This document shows positions 26,869 to 35,048 of a stretch of 64,000 nucleotides of DNA, one piece after another. Under the pieces are notes generated by a model. The model searched no databases, was not told the DNA's origin, and was given only the letters and a program-made list of their open reading frames with translations. The translations under genes were made by a program, and so were the position numbers. The DNA is from an uncultured Christensenella sp. (lineage in GTDB: Bacteria; Bacillota; Clostridia; Christensenellales; Borkfalkiaceae): assembly GCA_905203015.1 (NCBI GenBank), contig CAJKUC010000005.1, positions 1-64,000 on the forward strand. Direction: 5' to 3'. Within the stretch, counting starts at the first letter, position 1; the number at the start of each line of letters is the position of its first letter.

Positions 26869-27368
26869 ATGAAAAAAATTCTTACGGTTTACTATTCTTA
26901 TTCCGGAAATACGAAAAAAATCGCGGAAAAAATCCACGACGCGCTCGGCGGAGACATCGCCGAAATCGAAACCGTAGTTCCCTATTCGGGCGATTACGAC
27001 GCCGTAGTGGATCAGGGCAACGAAGAAGTGCAAAAGGGCTTCAAGCCGAAAATCCGGCCGCGGCCCGTGAATCACGCCGATTACGACGTGATCGTGCTCG
27101 GCACGCCCGTCTGGTGGTACACCTTCGCCCCTGCCGTGAAAACGTTTCTCGAAAGCAATGATTTTTCGCAGAAAACGATTTTCCCCTTCGCCGCGAACGG
27201 TGGCTGGATCGGGCATACGTTCAAAGACATCGCCGCTTCCTGCAAGGCGGAAGAGAAAGGCGTTACGATTAAAAAAGGACTTAACTTCGCTTCGACGGCA
27301 ACGCCATGCGCACGCCGCAAAGCGAACTGAACGGCTGGATTTCCGCCATCGCAAAAGAAGAATTTTAA
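26869..27368 (+). pseudogene. Flavodoxin with a C-terminal frameshift
   Basis: The first 140 codons encode a flavodoxin, an FMN electron carrier: KKILTVYYSYSGNTKKIAEK holds the phosphate-binding loop SYSGNT, and VLGTPVWWYTFAPAVKTFLE and FPFAANGGWIGHT the flavin-contact regions. After GLNF (about 27285) the frame reaches a premature stop at 27330. The shifted frame continues as RFDGNAMRTPQSELNGWISA and ends at a TAA at 27368, which is the expected flavodoxin C-terminal helix. A single missing base between 27283 and 27292 explains this. It may be a true mutation or a sequencing error. AAGGAG precedes the ATG. Confidence 0.8.
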
Positions 27369-27383
27369 CGAAAAAACACATAA

Positions 27384-27432
27384 AAACGCTTCGGGAAAAT
27401 ATTTCGTTCTCTCCCGAAGCGTTTGCTTTTTT
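27384..27432. terminator. Bidirectional terminator between flavodoxin and htrA
   Basis: AAACGCTTCGGGA and TCCCGAAGCGTTT form a 13-bp stem. T-runs follow on both strands. Confidence 0.85.
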
Positions 27433-27532
27433 GCTATTTATTTTCAAAACGAAACTTTTGTTTTTCGTTCGTCATACCCGTCGTTATAAACGGTTTGTTC
27501 CCTTTCCGGCCGCATACCCGCGATCCGCTTTT

Positions 27533-29032
27533 TCAGCCGAGCCGTACCAACGCCTCTTTGGCAAACTCATCCGCTTCCACAAAATCTTTCTTTTGCAGAT
27601 TCTCGAATTTCACCGTCTGCTTATTCAATCCGCGTTTTATCGTCACTTCGATCGTGTCTCCCGCGCGGGCATACAACAAAGCGTTATTGAAATCGGCTCG
27701 TCTGCCGAGCGTCACGGAAATTTTGTCTTCTCCGTCCGCGCCGATCACGCGCACGGCAAGAATTTTATCCCCCGTTTCCAGTTTTCCCGCCGCAAGCCCC
27801 GCGCCGTTCGACGTCGTCGTCACGCTTGCCACTTTCAGCGTTTCGTTCACTTCCAGTTTATCGCCCGTTTCGTTCCACACGCTTTCCGCCGATAACACCT
27901 GCGTCTTCATGCCGAAATAAGGCTTATACACGGCGCCGATTTTTCCGTCTTTCGCGTACTCGATTATATTCGTCGCCACGGCGCCTACGTCGGAAGCGGG
28001 CAACGCATAGCCTACGTTTTCGATCGTGGTTTCGTCGGAAGAAGAAGCGGAAGATTTCGCGTTCACGATCCCCACCAGTTCGCCCGCCGCGTTGAATAAG
28101 CCGCCGCCCGAATTTCCGGGGTTGATCGCCGAATCGGTGCGTAAAACGTGAAAACTTACTTTCGTGGATTTATCGGCGGCATACATCGTGATATATTCCG
28201 ATTCCACGGATACGGCGCCCATCGAAACGGATATGCCCTCGCCCGAAGCGTTGCCGATCGCATACACCTTTTCGCCCGCCGTTACGCCGTTTTTCGCAAA
28301 CGTCACAGCCTCCGCCGCGCTGCTCTTCAGATTATCGTCGCCGCCCACTTTTAAAACGGCGATATCGTACGCCATCGATCCTCCCACGTAAGTGGCTTTG
28401 ATCGCTTTGCCCGAAGTATCGGTGTAGCCGCTTGTGCCCGAAGGAAGGAAATCCGCCCCCACGCTGCCGTAAAGGTACACGAAAATATTGTCGTTTCCCA
28501 CGATCCCCTTTCCGTTACCCGCCGCTTCGGCGGTGCTTTCGTATACTACGTGATAATTCGTGATAATGTAGGCGTTCCCGTTTTCTTTATCCAGAGAATA
28601 AATCACGCCGCTGCCGGCGGAAAGCCCCCAACTCGTGCTCGTGGTCGGTTTCCATCCAGAAGACGTCGTGGTCGTTTTAAATCCGCAATAAATCGAAACG
28701 ACGGAATTAAGGTTATGAGCGATCTGCTTCGTGTTGTTGTTCTCATTGTAATCCACGGAAAGATATTCTTTCAGAAAATCGTCGAAAGATTTTCCCGCGT
28801 TCCCGTCCTTTTTCAGCCAGGAAGCGTAGATATCGTCGATCGTCACGTTTTCCGCGTCTTTGCCGTCGGAACCTTTCAGGCTCGCCAGCCATTCCTGTTC
28901 CGTGCCCTGATAGCCGTATTTCACGGCAATATCGTATGCCGATTCCGGCTCGAGGCTGCACGCCGAAAAACCGAACGTCGCCGTCGCCGCAAGCACCCCG
29001 CAAATCAATGTCTTTATCGAACTCTTTGTCAT
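27533..29032 (-). CDS. HtrA/DegP-like serine protease, lipoprotein
   Basis: The 499-residue protein is an extracytoplasmic quality-control protease. The ATG at 29032 has GGGAGG upstream. A lipoprotein signal ends in FGFSAC, so it is probably membrane-anchored by Cys. The catalytic triad is visible: His in TNYHVV, Asp in YDIAVLKV, Ser in NPGNSGGG. A PDZ domain follows (about 385-480). Between the lipobox and the protease is an unusual acidic module with GYQGTEQEWLASLKGSDG, a motif also seen in other clostridial surface proteins. It appears monocistronic. Positions 29096-29243 contain no gene and no convincing promoter. Confidence 0.93.
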   Translation of the reverse strand: MTKSSIKTLICGVLAATATFGFSACSLEPESAYDIAVKYGYQGTEQEWLASLKGSDGKDAENVTIDDIYASWLKKDGNAGKSFDDFLKEYLSVDYNENNNTKQIAHNLNSVVSIYCGFKTTTTSSGWKPTTSTSWGLSAGSGVIYSLDKENGNAYIITNYHVVYESTAEAAGNGKGIVGNDNIFVYLYGSVGADFLPSGTSGYTDTSGKAIKATYVGGSMAYDIAVLKVGGDDNLKSSAAEAVTFAKNGVTAGEKVYAIGNASGEGISVSMGAVSVESEYITMYAADKSTKVSFHVLRTDSAINPGNSGGGLFNAAGELVGIVNAKSSASSSDETTIENVGYALPASDVGAVATNIIEYAKDGKIGAVYKPYFGMKTQVLSAESVWNETGDKLEVNETLKVASVTTTSNGAGLAAGKLETGDKILAVRVIGADGEDKISVTLGRRADFNNALLYARAGDTIEVTIKRGLNKQTVKFENLQKKDFVEADEFAKEALVRLG

Positions 29033-29243
29033 ATATCCGGCCTCCCGAACGTTCTTCCGATATTTTTTATCGAAAAAACAAGTATTCCACCGCATTTTTC
29101 CGAATAATTGTACCCGCCGTTTTCGTGTATTATTTTACGATAATTTGAAAATCTCGTGAATTTTCAAAGATCAGCCGCAAAAACTGCCGAAAATCCGCGA
29201 AAACGGGGAATTTTTATCTTTTTTTCGCCGAACGGACAGCCCT

Positions 29244-29885
29244 TTACAGCGATTCCAGTTCGTCTAACGTCAGTTCAAATCCGGGCACGAATTTTTCAAA
29301 GAAATATTCCACTTCGGGCATATTCCGCGCATGCAGATCCGCTTCTATCGAACTCTTCGCTTTCAGAAATTCCGAATTTCCGCCGCGCAGTTCTTCCAGA
29401 CATTTCACGTAAGCGGAAAGCCTGTCGGCGGCTTTTACGATCTTGTATTCCTCGCTGTCCTCGTCCGCAAACACGTACGGCGCGATCCCGTCTTTCACTT
29501 CTGCGGGAAGCGTATCCACGATTTTCTCACAGGCGAGTTTTTCCAGATCTTTATACGCCCCGTGAATTCCTCTGTTATAATACTTCACGGGCGTAGGAAG
29601 GTCTCCCGTCATCACTTCCGCCGTCTCGTGATATACGGCGTATAAAACGGCTTTGCCCTCGTCTACGTTGCCGCCGAACACCCTGTTTCTGATCGCGGCG
29701 AGCGCGTGCGTGAAAAGAGCCACGCTCTCCGAATGTTCCATGATATTTTCGTCGCGCGTGCAACGCATCAGTTGCCAACGCCTGATAAATTTCATCCGAT
29801 CGAGATAAGCGTAAAAATCGCAACTTTTCTTTTTCGTCTCGCCCGTTTCTTTTTTCATCGTCTCATTCGTATTTTTGTTTTCCAT
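29244..29885 (-). CDS. 5'-deoxynucleotidase YfbR-like HD protein
   Basis: The 213-residue protein is very close to YfbR, which dephosphorylates deoxynucleoside 5'-monophosphates. Family residues are RMKFIRRWQLMR, the metal His in ENIMEHSESV, GDLPTPVKYYNRGI and KAADRLSAYVKCLEELRGGN. The central metal-binding His-Asp pair is replaced by His-Glu (VYHETAEV). A charged N-terminal tail of about 22 residues is extra. GGAGGAAC precedes the ATG. It is transcribed away from the thiT unit and seems monocistronic. Activity may persist because Glu can still bind metal; this is untested. Confidence 0.9.
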   Translation of the reverse strand: MENKNTNETMKKETGETKKKSCDFYAYLDRMKFIRRWQLMRCTRDENIMEHSESVALFTHALAAIRNRVFGGNVDEGKAVLYAVYHETAEVMTGDLPTPVKYYNRGIHGAYKDLEKLACEKIVDTLPAEVKDGIAPYVFADEDSEEYKIVKAADRLSAYVKCLEELRGGNSEFLKAKSSIEADLHARNMPEVEYFFEKFVPGFELTLDELESL

Positions 29886-30029
29886 AATAGTTCCTCCGCA
29901 ATATGTTCTTCCACGCGCAACGCCGCGCTTTTTTGAAATTCCACCGAAATCCGCCGATTGTTTCCGCTAAAATAAAAAAATCTTCTTTCTCCGTTTTTCG
30001 CGTTTTTTCCGCAAACGCCTTTTATTTTG

Positions 30030-30058
30030 TTGACAAACGCCCGCGCTTGCTCTATAAT
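30030..30058 (+). promoter_or_regulatory. Consensus promoter of the thiT unit
   Basis: TTGACA and TATAAT are both perfect and 17 bp apart. The transcript would begin near 30065 and enter the TPP riboswitch. Confidence 0.9.
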
Positions 30059-30123
30059 AGAATCCGCAGGCGGGAACGCGCACAACTTTGCGCGCGGAAT
30101 ATCGCAGGCAAATACAATTTCAT

Positions 30124-30196
30124 CCGTCGTGGGTGCTGTAAAAGGCTGAGATTATACCATTTGAATCGGACGGGGTAATCCCCGAACGAAAGAACG
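30124..30196 (+). ncRNA. TPP riboswitch (THI element)
   Basis: The conserved GGCTGAGA core is followed by TTATACC and GAATCGGACGGGGTAATCCC, matching the P4-P5 arm of the thiamine pyrophosphate aptamer with some substitutions. GGGTGCT upstream completes P2. It lies between a consensus promoter and a terminator, upstream of a thiamine transporter gene, which fits ligand-induced termination. Confidence 0.85.
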
Positions 30197-30244
30197 CCGT
30201 GAAACGGATCGTTGTTTCCCGTTTTGCGAATTGTCACCGTTTTC

Positions 30245-30275
30245 AAACCGCTCACGCCCCGCGTGCGCGGTTTTT
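30245..30275 (+). terminator. Riboswitch expression-platform terminator
   Basis: AAACCGC-T-CACGC and GCGTG-C-GCGGTTT form a 12-bp stem with one mismatch and a CCC loop, followed by five T. It sits 50 bp after the aptamer and before thiT. Confidence 0.75.
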
Positions 30276-30351
30276 CATATGCCGCTTTCAATATGCCGCA
30301 CGGTCGCAGTTTTTGCAAAATTTATCCGACGGAAAAGGAGAATTTATTTTT

Positions 30352-31590
30352 ATGTTACCTTCATTGCTCTCCGCGTATATCGAGAAGGTTAAAGATGCCG
30401 ACGGCAACCGTATCGGCTATCTTTACGAAGACCTCTGGACGGAATACGCTTCCACGCTGCTTTCAAAAGTGTTCCTCTTCGCAGCGATCTTCCTCGCCGT
30501 CGCTCTGATCGTGATCGGCATCGTCGCGAAAAAGAAGAATCCCGAACGCTTTGCTTCGTTTTTAAAGGTGGCTACGGGAATCGCCGTATCGTTCGCCCTC
30601 ACCGTTATTTTAACGATGCTTGCGCTCGGCTTTGCCAAAATCGGCGAAAAAGAATATATGAGCGAAAAGCCCATGCTGCTTGTGCTGATTCCCCCGATGA
30701 TCCTTGCGGGCATTGCGGTGCTCGGCGGCATCGTTTCGTACATCTCAAATCTTTCCTCGAAAAAAGCGGGAAAAATCGCGTTGTACGTTACGTTCGGCTT
30801 GCTTTTCGCCGCCCTTATCGCCACGTTCGTCTGCTTTATCGTCTATTTCAATCAGAATATCAAAGGCGACGGCTATTACGACAGCACCGACGGTTCGTAC
30901 GGCAAAGTGGATCAACTGATCCTGTACGTGGCTTCCGCGATTCTGATCGTCGTGGCGATCGTTGCCGCGATGCTCTGCGATAAGAAGGGCAATTTCACGT
31001 TCGACGGAAAATGCATCGCCCTCGCGGGTATCTGCGTTTCCCTTTCGTTCGCGCTCTCTTACATCAAACTGTGGGATCTTCCTCAGGGCGGCAGCGTCAC
31101 GCTTGTTTCCCTGCTTCCGATCATGCTGTTTTCGTATATCTACGGCGCCAAAAAAGGCTTGTTCGTAGGCTTCGTTTACGGATTGCTTCAATCCATGCAG
31201 GATCCCTACATCATTCACCCCGCGCAGTTCCTGCTCGATTACCCGATCGCCTTCGCAATGGCGGGGCTGGCGGGAATTCTGAAAAACACGAAGATCTCTC
31301 TGCCGCAGGTGAAATTCGCGCTCGGCGCGCTTATCGCGGGCACGATGCGCTACGTGGCGCACGTGGTTTCGGGCGTATTCGCTTTCGGCGCATACGCGAT
31401 CGACGCGGGCGCAAAGAACGCTTTCGTATACAGCCTTGCGTATAATTCCTTCGTGTTCGTGGATATTCTTCTCGTGATCGTGGCGGGCGTGATTCTGTTC
31501 TCGTCCAAAGCGTTCGTTGCCGAAACGGAGAAATTCTCTTCGGAGAAGGAAACGGAAGATTCTGCCGCTCACACCGGCGCGGAAGAGTAA
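30352..31590 (+). CDS. thiT: Thiamine ECF transporter S-component with N-terminal membrane extension
   Basis: The C-terminal part of this 412-residue protein (about 225-400) is ThiT, the thiamine-binding S-component of an energy-coupling-factor transporter: LSYIKLWDLPQGGSVTLVSL, YGAKKGLFVGFVYGLLQ and QFLLDYPIAFAMAGL. ThiT is normally about 190 residues. Here about 220 residues with five or so additional hydrophobic segments precede it. AAAAGGAG precedes the ATG. The TPP riboswitch upstream supports thiamine as substrate. The shared ECF ATPase and T-component genes are not in this window. The extension's role is unknown. Confidence 0.88.
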   Translation: MLPSLLSAYIEKVKDADGNRIGYLYEDLWTEYASTLLSKVFLFAAIFLAVALIVIGIVAKKKNPERFASFLKVATGIAVSFALTVILTMLALGFAKIGEKEYMSEKPMLLVLIPPMILAGIAVLGGIVSYISNLSSKKAGKIALYVTFGLLFAALIATFVCFIVYFNQNIKGDGYYDSTDGSYGKVDQLILYVASAILIVVAIVAAMLCDKKGNFTFDGKCIALAGICVSLSFALSYIKLWDLPQGGSVTLVSLLPIMLFSYIYGAKKGLFVGFVYGLLQSMQDPYIIHPAQFLLDYPIAFAMAGLAGILKNTKISLPQVKFALGALIAGTMRYVAHVVSGVFAFGAYAIDAGAKNAFVYSLAYNSFVFVDILLVIVAGVILFSSKAFVAETEKFSSEKETEDSAAHTGAEE

Positions 31591-31622
31591 TTCCTTTCTC
31601 TCCGCAGCCGATTTACTCCACT

Positions 31623-31656
31623 CCGCCCGTCGCTTTATCGCGGCGGGCGGTTTTTT
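31623..31656 (+). terminator. Terminator of thiT
   Basis: CCGCCCGTCGC and GCGGCGGGCGG form an 11-bp stem with one T-G pair, followed by six T. Confidence 0.85.
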
Positions 31657-31682
31657 GCGCTCTTTTTACGTATGCCCGCTTT

Positions 31683-32180
31683 TTACACGCAGATTTCCTC
31701 TAAGATCTTTCCGTCCGCAACGATCTTCTTATTCTGCGTATCCACGCTTTTAATCACGCCGCGCACGGCGGGAAAGCGCAGTTCTTTTTCCCCGTTTTTC
31801 ACGGTGTAAATATCCGAAGAAAGCGACGTTACGTCGGTAAGTACGCCGAGAAATTCTCCCTCTTCCGTATGCACTTCGCAGCCGAGAAGATCTGCGATAA
31901 AATACGTTCCCTCTTCCAGCGGCGGCACGTCCTCGCGATCCGCTTCGATCTTTTTGCCGCGCAGAAGTTCCGCGGCATTGCGATCGGGCACGCCGCGAAG
32001 CCCAAGATAGGCAAATCCCGCTTCTCCGTCGCGAAAAGAAAGCACCTTGTATTCTTCTCCGCCGATAAACAGCCGCTTCAACCCCCGCACGGGTACGTTT
32101 TCGTCGGTAAACGTTCTGATTTTTACTTCCCCGCGGATTCCCTGCGGTTTCAACACCTCGCCGATTTCCAATCTGTCCAT
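31683..32180 (-). CDS. rimM: Ribosome maturation factor RimM
   Basis: RimM binds S19 and assists 30S head assembly. The 165-residue protein has the N-terminal RimM domain (GEVLKPQGIRGEVKIRTFTD) and the PRC-barrel (EEGTYFIADLLGCEVHTEEG, FPAVRGVIKSVD). Length is normal. It is the last gene of ylxM-ffh-rpsP-khpA-rimM. In many Firmicutes trmD and rplS come next, but here the convergent thiT gene occupies that place. A hairpin at 32271-32306 in the 177-bp gap upstream may reduce its expression. Confidence 0.96.
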   Translation of the reverse strand: MDRLEIGEVLKPQGIRGEVKIRTFTDENVPVRGLKRLFIGGEEYKVLSFRDGEAGFAYLGLRGVPDRNAAELLRGKKIEADREDVPPLEEGTYFIADLLGCEVHTEEGEFLGVLTDVTSLSSDIYTVKNGEKELRFPAVRGVIKSVDTQNKKIVADGKILEEICV

Positions 32181-32270
32181 AACATTCCGTCCTTTTTGCG
32201 CCGGGGCGCTTCACCGCGTGCGCCGCGTTTTATCCGCCGCCGCTTTCCCGCGATCTTCTTTTTCATAGCC

Positions 32271-32306
32271 GAAAAAGGTTTTCCACCGTCTCCGACGAAA
32301 AACCTT
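32271..32306 (-). terminator. Possible internal terminator between khpA and rimM
   Basis: On the minus strand AAGGTTTT and AAAACCTT, with an inner CGTC/GACG pairing, form a hairpin followed by TTTCGG. The short T-run suggests partial termination. Confidence 0.45.
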
Positions 32307-32357
32307 CACTTCTTCCACTTCTTTTTCCCGCCGTTTTGTGCGGCGGAAAAGAGGATT

Positions 32358-32624
32358 TTATTCCGCGTCGTCCGCGTTCACGTTATTCCCGCCCTTTTCG
32401 CGGATCTCGATAACGTAGCGTTTGGAATCGGCGGGAGTGGCGGCGCGAACGATCGTGCGCAACGCCTTGGCGATTTTACCCTGTCTGCCGATCACTTTGC
32501 CCATATCCGAAGGAGAAAGCGAAATCGTCACTTCGATCGCGCGGTCTTTTTCCGCCACGTCGTACGTTACGTTTTCTTTATCTTCGGCGAATTGATCGAC
32601 GATATATTTGATCAGTTCCAACAT
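32358..32624 (-). CDS. khpA: KH-domain RNA-binding protein KhpA
   Basis: The 88-residue protein is one KH domain with the GXXG loop in GKVIGRQGKIAKALRTIV. KhpA pairs with KhpB/EloR to bind RNA and influence cell elongation and division in Gram-positive bacteria. Its position between rpsP and rimM is conserved in Firmicutes. A short acidic tail ends the protein. AAGGAG lies before the ATG. Confidence 0.93.
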   Translation of the reverse strand: MLELIKYIVDQFAEDKENVTYDVAEKDRAIEVTISLSPSDMGKVIGRQGKIAKALRTIVRAATPADSKRYVIEIREKGGNNVNADDAE

Positions 32625-32669
32625 GTCTTTTTCTCCTTAACCGCTTCCGTCCGGAAAAAAGCGACAGCC

Positions 32670-32963
32670 TTATTTCTTGGACTTCTTGCCTTTGGTCTTG
32701 GCGGGGCTGAGTTTTTCCGATTTCTCGATCACGCCTGCTTTCACAAGCAGATTCTTCACCGTTTCGGTGGGCTGAACGCCTTTCGCGATCCATTCTTTTG
32801 CTTTATCCGCGTCGATCGTCAGTTCTACGGGATCTACGGTAGGACGATAATGCCCAACGCATTCGATGTATTCGCCCGTCGCCGCTTTGCGCGCGTCTAC
32901 CACCACCATACGGTAGATAGGATTTCTCTTATCGCCGAGTCTTACAAGTCTCATTTTAACCAT
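32670..32963 (-). CDS. rpsP: 30S ribosomal protein S16
   Basis: The 97-residue protein carries the S16 pattern RLVRLGDKRNPIYRMVVVDA and the YIECVGHYRPTVDP segment. The C-terminus is extended with about 15 Lys/Ser-rich residues. It follows ffh by about 100 bp and precedes khpA by 45 bp, the standard Firmicutes order. Confidence 0.97.
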   Translation of the reverse strand: MVKMRLVRLGDKRNPIYRMVVVDARKAATGEYIECVGHYRPTVDPVELTIDADKAKEWIAKGVQPTETVKNLLVKAGVIEKSEKLSPAKTKGKKSKK

Positions 32964-33066
32964 TGTTTTATACCTCCGAAAGTATATAAAAATTTTTTAT
33001 TTTCAAACCGCGCTTTTTCGGGCGCGTTTTTTGCAAATTGCATTTATTCCGTCGCGTACGGATTAC

Positions 33067-34386
33067 TTAAAAGGGAAGGCGCATCCGCCCCTTATTCCCC
33101 TTCAACTGCTTCATCACCTGTTTCGTCTGATCGAATTGCTTCAACAGGCGGTTTACGTCCTGAACGTCGGTGCCGCTGCCCGACGCGATGCGCCGTTTAC
33201 GGCGGCTGTCGATGATCGAGGGATTTTCGCGTTCGGCGGGAGTCATGGAAAGAATGATCGCTTTCGTGCGTTCCATCTTCTTTTCGTCGATGTCCTCTTC
33301 CGATACTTTCAGTTTTCCAGCGCCGGGAAGCATGCCGAGCATGGATTTCGCGCCGCCCATTTTCTGCATCATAGCGAATTGTTCGAGGTAATCGTTCAGC
33401 GTGAACGCGCCCTCTTTCATCTTCTGCTGCATCTTTTTGGCGTCTTCTTCCGTAATCGCCTGCTGCGCTTTTTCGATCAGCGACAAAACGTCGCCCATGC
33501 CGAGAATACGCGAAGCCATGCGATCGGGATAGAACGGTTCGAGATCTTCCGGTTTTTCGCCCACGCCGATGAATTTGATCGGCTTGCCCGTCACCTTCTT
33601 TACGGAAAGGCAGGCGCCGCCGCGCGTATCGCCGTCCAGTTTCGTTAAAATCACGCCCGTGATTTCGAGGCGGTTATTAAACGTTTCCGCCACGTTCACG
33701 GCTTCCTGCCCGGTCATCGCATCCACCACAAGAAGCGTTTCCGTCACTTCCACTTCTTTCTTGATGTTTTCCAGTTCGCACATCAACGTTTCGTCGATCT
33801 GCAATCTGCCCGCCGTATCGAGGATCACCGTATCATAACCCATCGATCTTGCGTATTCTATCGCCTGTTTTGCCGTTTTCACGGGCGACTGCGTGCCTTT
33901 TTCAAACACTTCCGCGCCAACTTTCTTCCCCACCACCTGCAACTGCGAGATAGCGGCGGGGCGGTAAATATCCCCCGCTACGAGAAGCGGCTTCTTCCCC
34001 TGCTTTTTCAGAAGATAAGCAAGTTTTCCGCAAAGCGTGGTTTTGCCTGCGCCCTGCAACCCGCACATCATGATCACCGTGGGCGGTTTGGGGGCCACTT
34101 CGAGTTTCGCGTTCTTTCCGCCCATCAGCGCCACAAGTTCGTCGTTCACGATCTTGATCACCTGCTGCGCGGGATTCAGAGATTTCAAAATCTCCTGTCC
34201 GACGGCTTTTTCGCTCGTCTCCGCGATAAACTCTTTCGCCACTTTTAAATTGACGTCCGCTTCCAGAAGCGCCACGCGCACTTCGCGCATCGCCCCGCGG
34301 ATTTCCAGTTCCGTCAGTTTTCCGCGCTTGGTGAGTTTGGAAAAGATATGATTGAGCCGCTCCGAGAGCGAAGAAAACAACGCCAT
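33067..34386 (-). CDS. ffh: Signal recognition particle GTPase Ffh
   Basis: Ffh binds signal sequences of nascent membrane and secreted proteins together with 4.5S RNA. The 439-residue protein has the N domain, the G domain with GLQGAGKTT (about 108), DTAGR and TKLDGD, and the Met-rich M domain (MMQKMGGAKSMLGMLPGAGK, then the SGSGTDVQDVNRLLKQF RNA-binding motif). Length is usual. It lies directly downstream of ylxM, its conserved partner gene. Confidence 0.98.
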   Translation of the reverse strand: MALFSSLSERLNHIFSKLTKRGKLTELEIRGAMREVRVALLEADVNLKVAKEFIAETSEKAVGQEILKSLNPAQQVIKIVNDELVALMGGKNAKLEVAPKPPTVIMMCGLQGAGKTTLCGKLAYLLKKQGKKPLLVAGDIYRPAAISQLQVVGKKVGAEVFEKGTQSPVKTAKQAIEYARSMGYDTVILDTAGRLQIDETLMCELENIKKEVEVTETLLVVDAMTGQEAVNVAETFNNRLEITGVILTKLDGDTRGGACLSVKKVTGKPIKFIGVGEKPEDLEPFYPDRMASRILGMGDVLSLIEKAQQAITEEDAKKMQQKMKEGAFTLNDYLEQFAMMQKMGGAKSMLGMLPGAGKLKVSEEDIDEKKMERTKAIILSMTPAERENPSIIDSRRKRRIASGSGTDVQDVNRLLKQFDQTKQVMKQLKGNKGRMRLPF

Positions 34387-34523
34387 GTTTTCCGAAACCT
34401 CCTTATGTTTTGCCGCGCTTTTTAAAAGCCGCCGTTTCCGCGACCGACGCGCCGCACAAATCTCTTACGCGAAAATATTCCGTCCGCCTGCCGCATTGCG
34501 TTTTTGCGGAAGGCTCTTTGTAA

Positions 34524-34931
34524 TCAACTTTCTTTCGTTGCCGTGATCCGTTTCAGATCGGCAAGCGCGCCCCGAAGCGTTGCAAACGCTTCTCCGTTTC
34601 CCTCTGCGGAATAAAAACGGCTTTCCAGATCTTTTTCCGCTCCTTCCGCCGCGAAAAGCGCTTCTTCGCACTTTCTGCTTCGTTCCGCGATCTCTTTTTT
34701 CAAAGCGATCGTGCCGAGAATTTCTTCAAATTCTTTCAGCCTGCGGCAGGATTTTTTCAGGCAATCGGAAACGCTTTGACGGGAAACGCCTTTGTCTTCG
34801 GCGATTTCGCCGAGAGAAAGATCGTATTCGAGATAACTTCTGCAGACTTCTTTCTGATTTTCCGTGAGCAGTTCGCCGTAAACATCGAAGAGTTCGATAA
34901 ATTCGCCTTCTTTTTCAGCCCGAACGTCCAT
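34524..34931 (-). CDS. ylxM: YlxM-like HTH protein, SRP-associated
   Basis: The 135-residue protein begins with the YlxM/p13 sigma-like helix-turn-helix: LLTENQKEVCRSYLEYDLSL and GEIAEDKGVSRQSVSDCLKK. I chose the ATG at 34931 because GGAGGG precedes it; upstream codons to 34991 run into the promoter. YlxM is coupled to Ffh and modulates SRP. The C-terminal 50 residues are more divergent than in typical YlxM (about 110 residues). It heads the ffh operon. Confidence 0.9.
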   Translation of the reverse strand: MDVRAEKEGEFIELFDVYGELLTENQKEVCRSYLEYDLSLGEIAEDKGVSRQSVSDCLKKSCRRLKEFEEILGTIALKKEIAERSRKCEEALFAAEGAEKDLESRFYSAEGNGEAFATLRGALADLKRITATKES

Positions 34932-34962
34932 AACCCGCCCTCCGTTTTGCTCCGCATACGAT

Positions 34963-34991
34963 ATTCTACCAAAAAAAAACGCAGCCGTCAA
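34963..34991 (-). promoter_or_regulatory. Promoter of ylxM-ffh operon
   Basis: On the minus strand TTGACG (34991-34986) and TAGAAT (34968-34963) are 17 bp apart. Nine consecutive T in the spacer are also the T-run of the preceding terminator. Confidence 0.8.
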
Positions 34992-35013
34992 GCATTTTTA
35001 CGTGACACCTGCG
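34971..35013 (-). terminator. Terminator of the pyrH-rseP operon, overlapping the ylxM promoter
   Basis: On the minus strand CGCAGGTGTCA and TGACGGCTGCG pair over 11 positions with one mismatch, followed by nine T. Confidence 0.7.
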
Positions 35014-35048
35014 TTTTTTTAACGTTTTTCGTTTTTTAAAAGCCGCAA

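Noticed and set aside
26671..27447. Open frame of 258 codons on the minus strand
   Set aside because: Most is antisense to the flavodoxin gene; only the part in the AT-rich gap reads as protein-like and is reported as a possible remnant.
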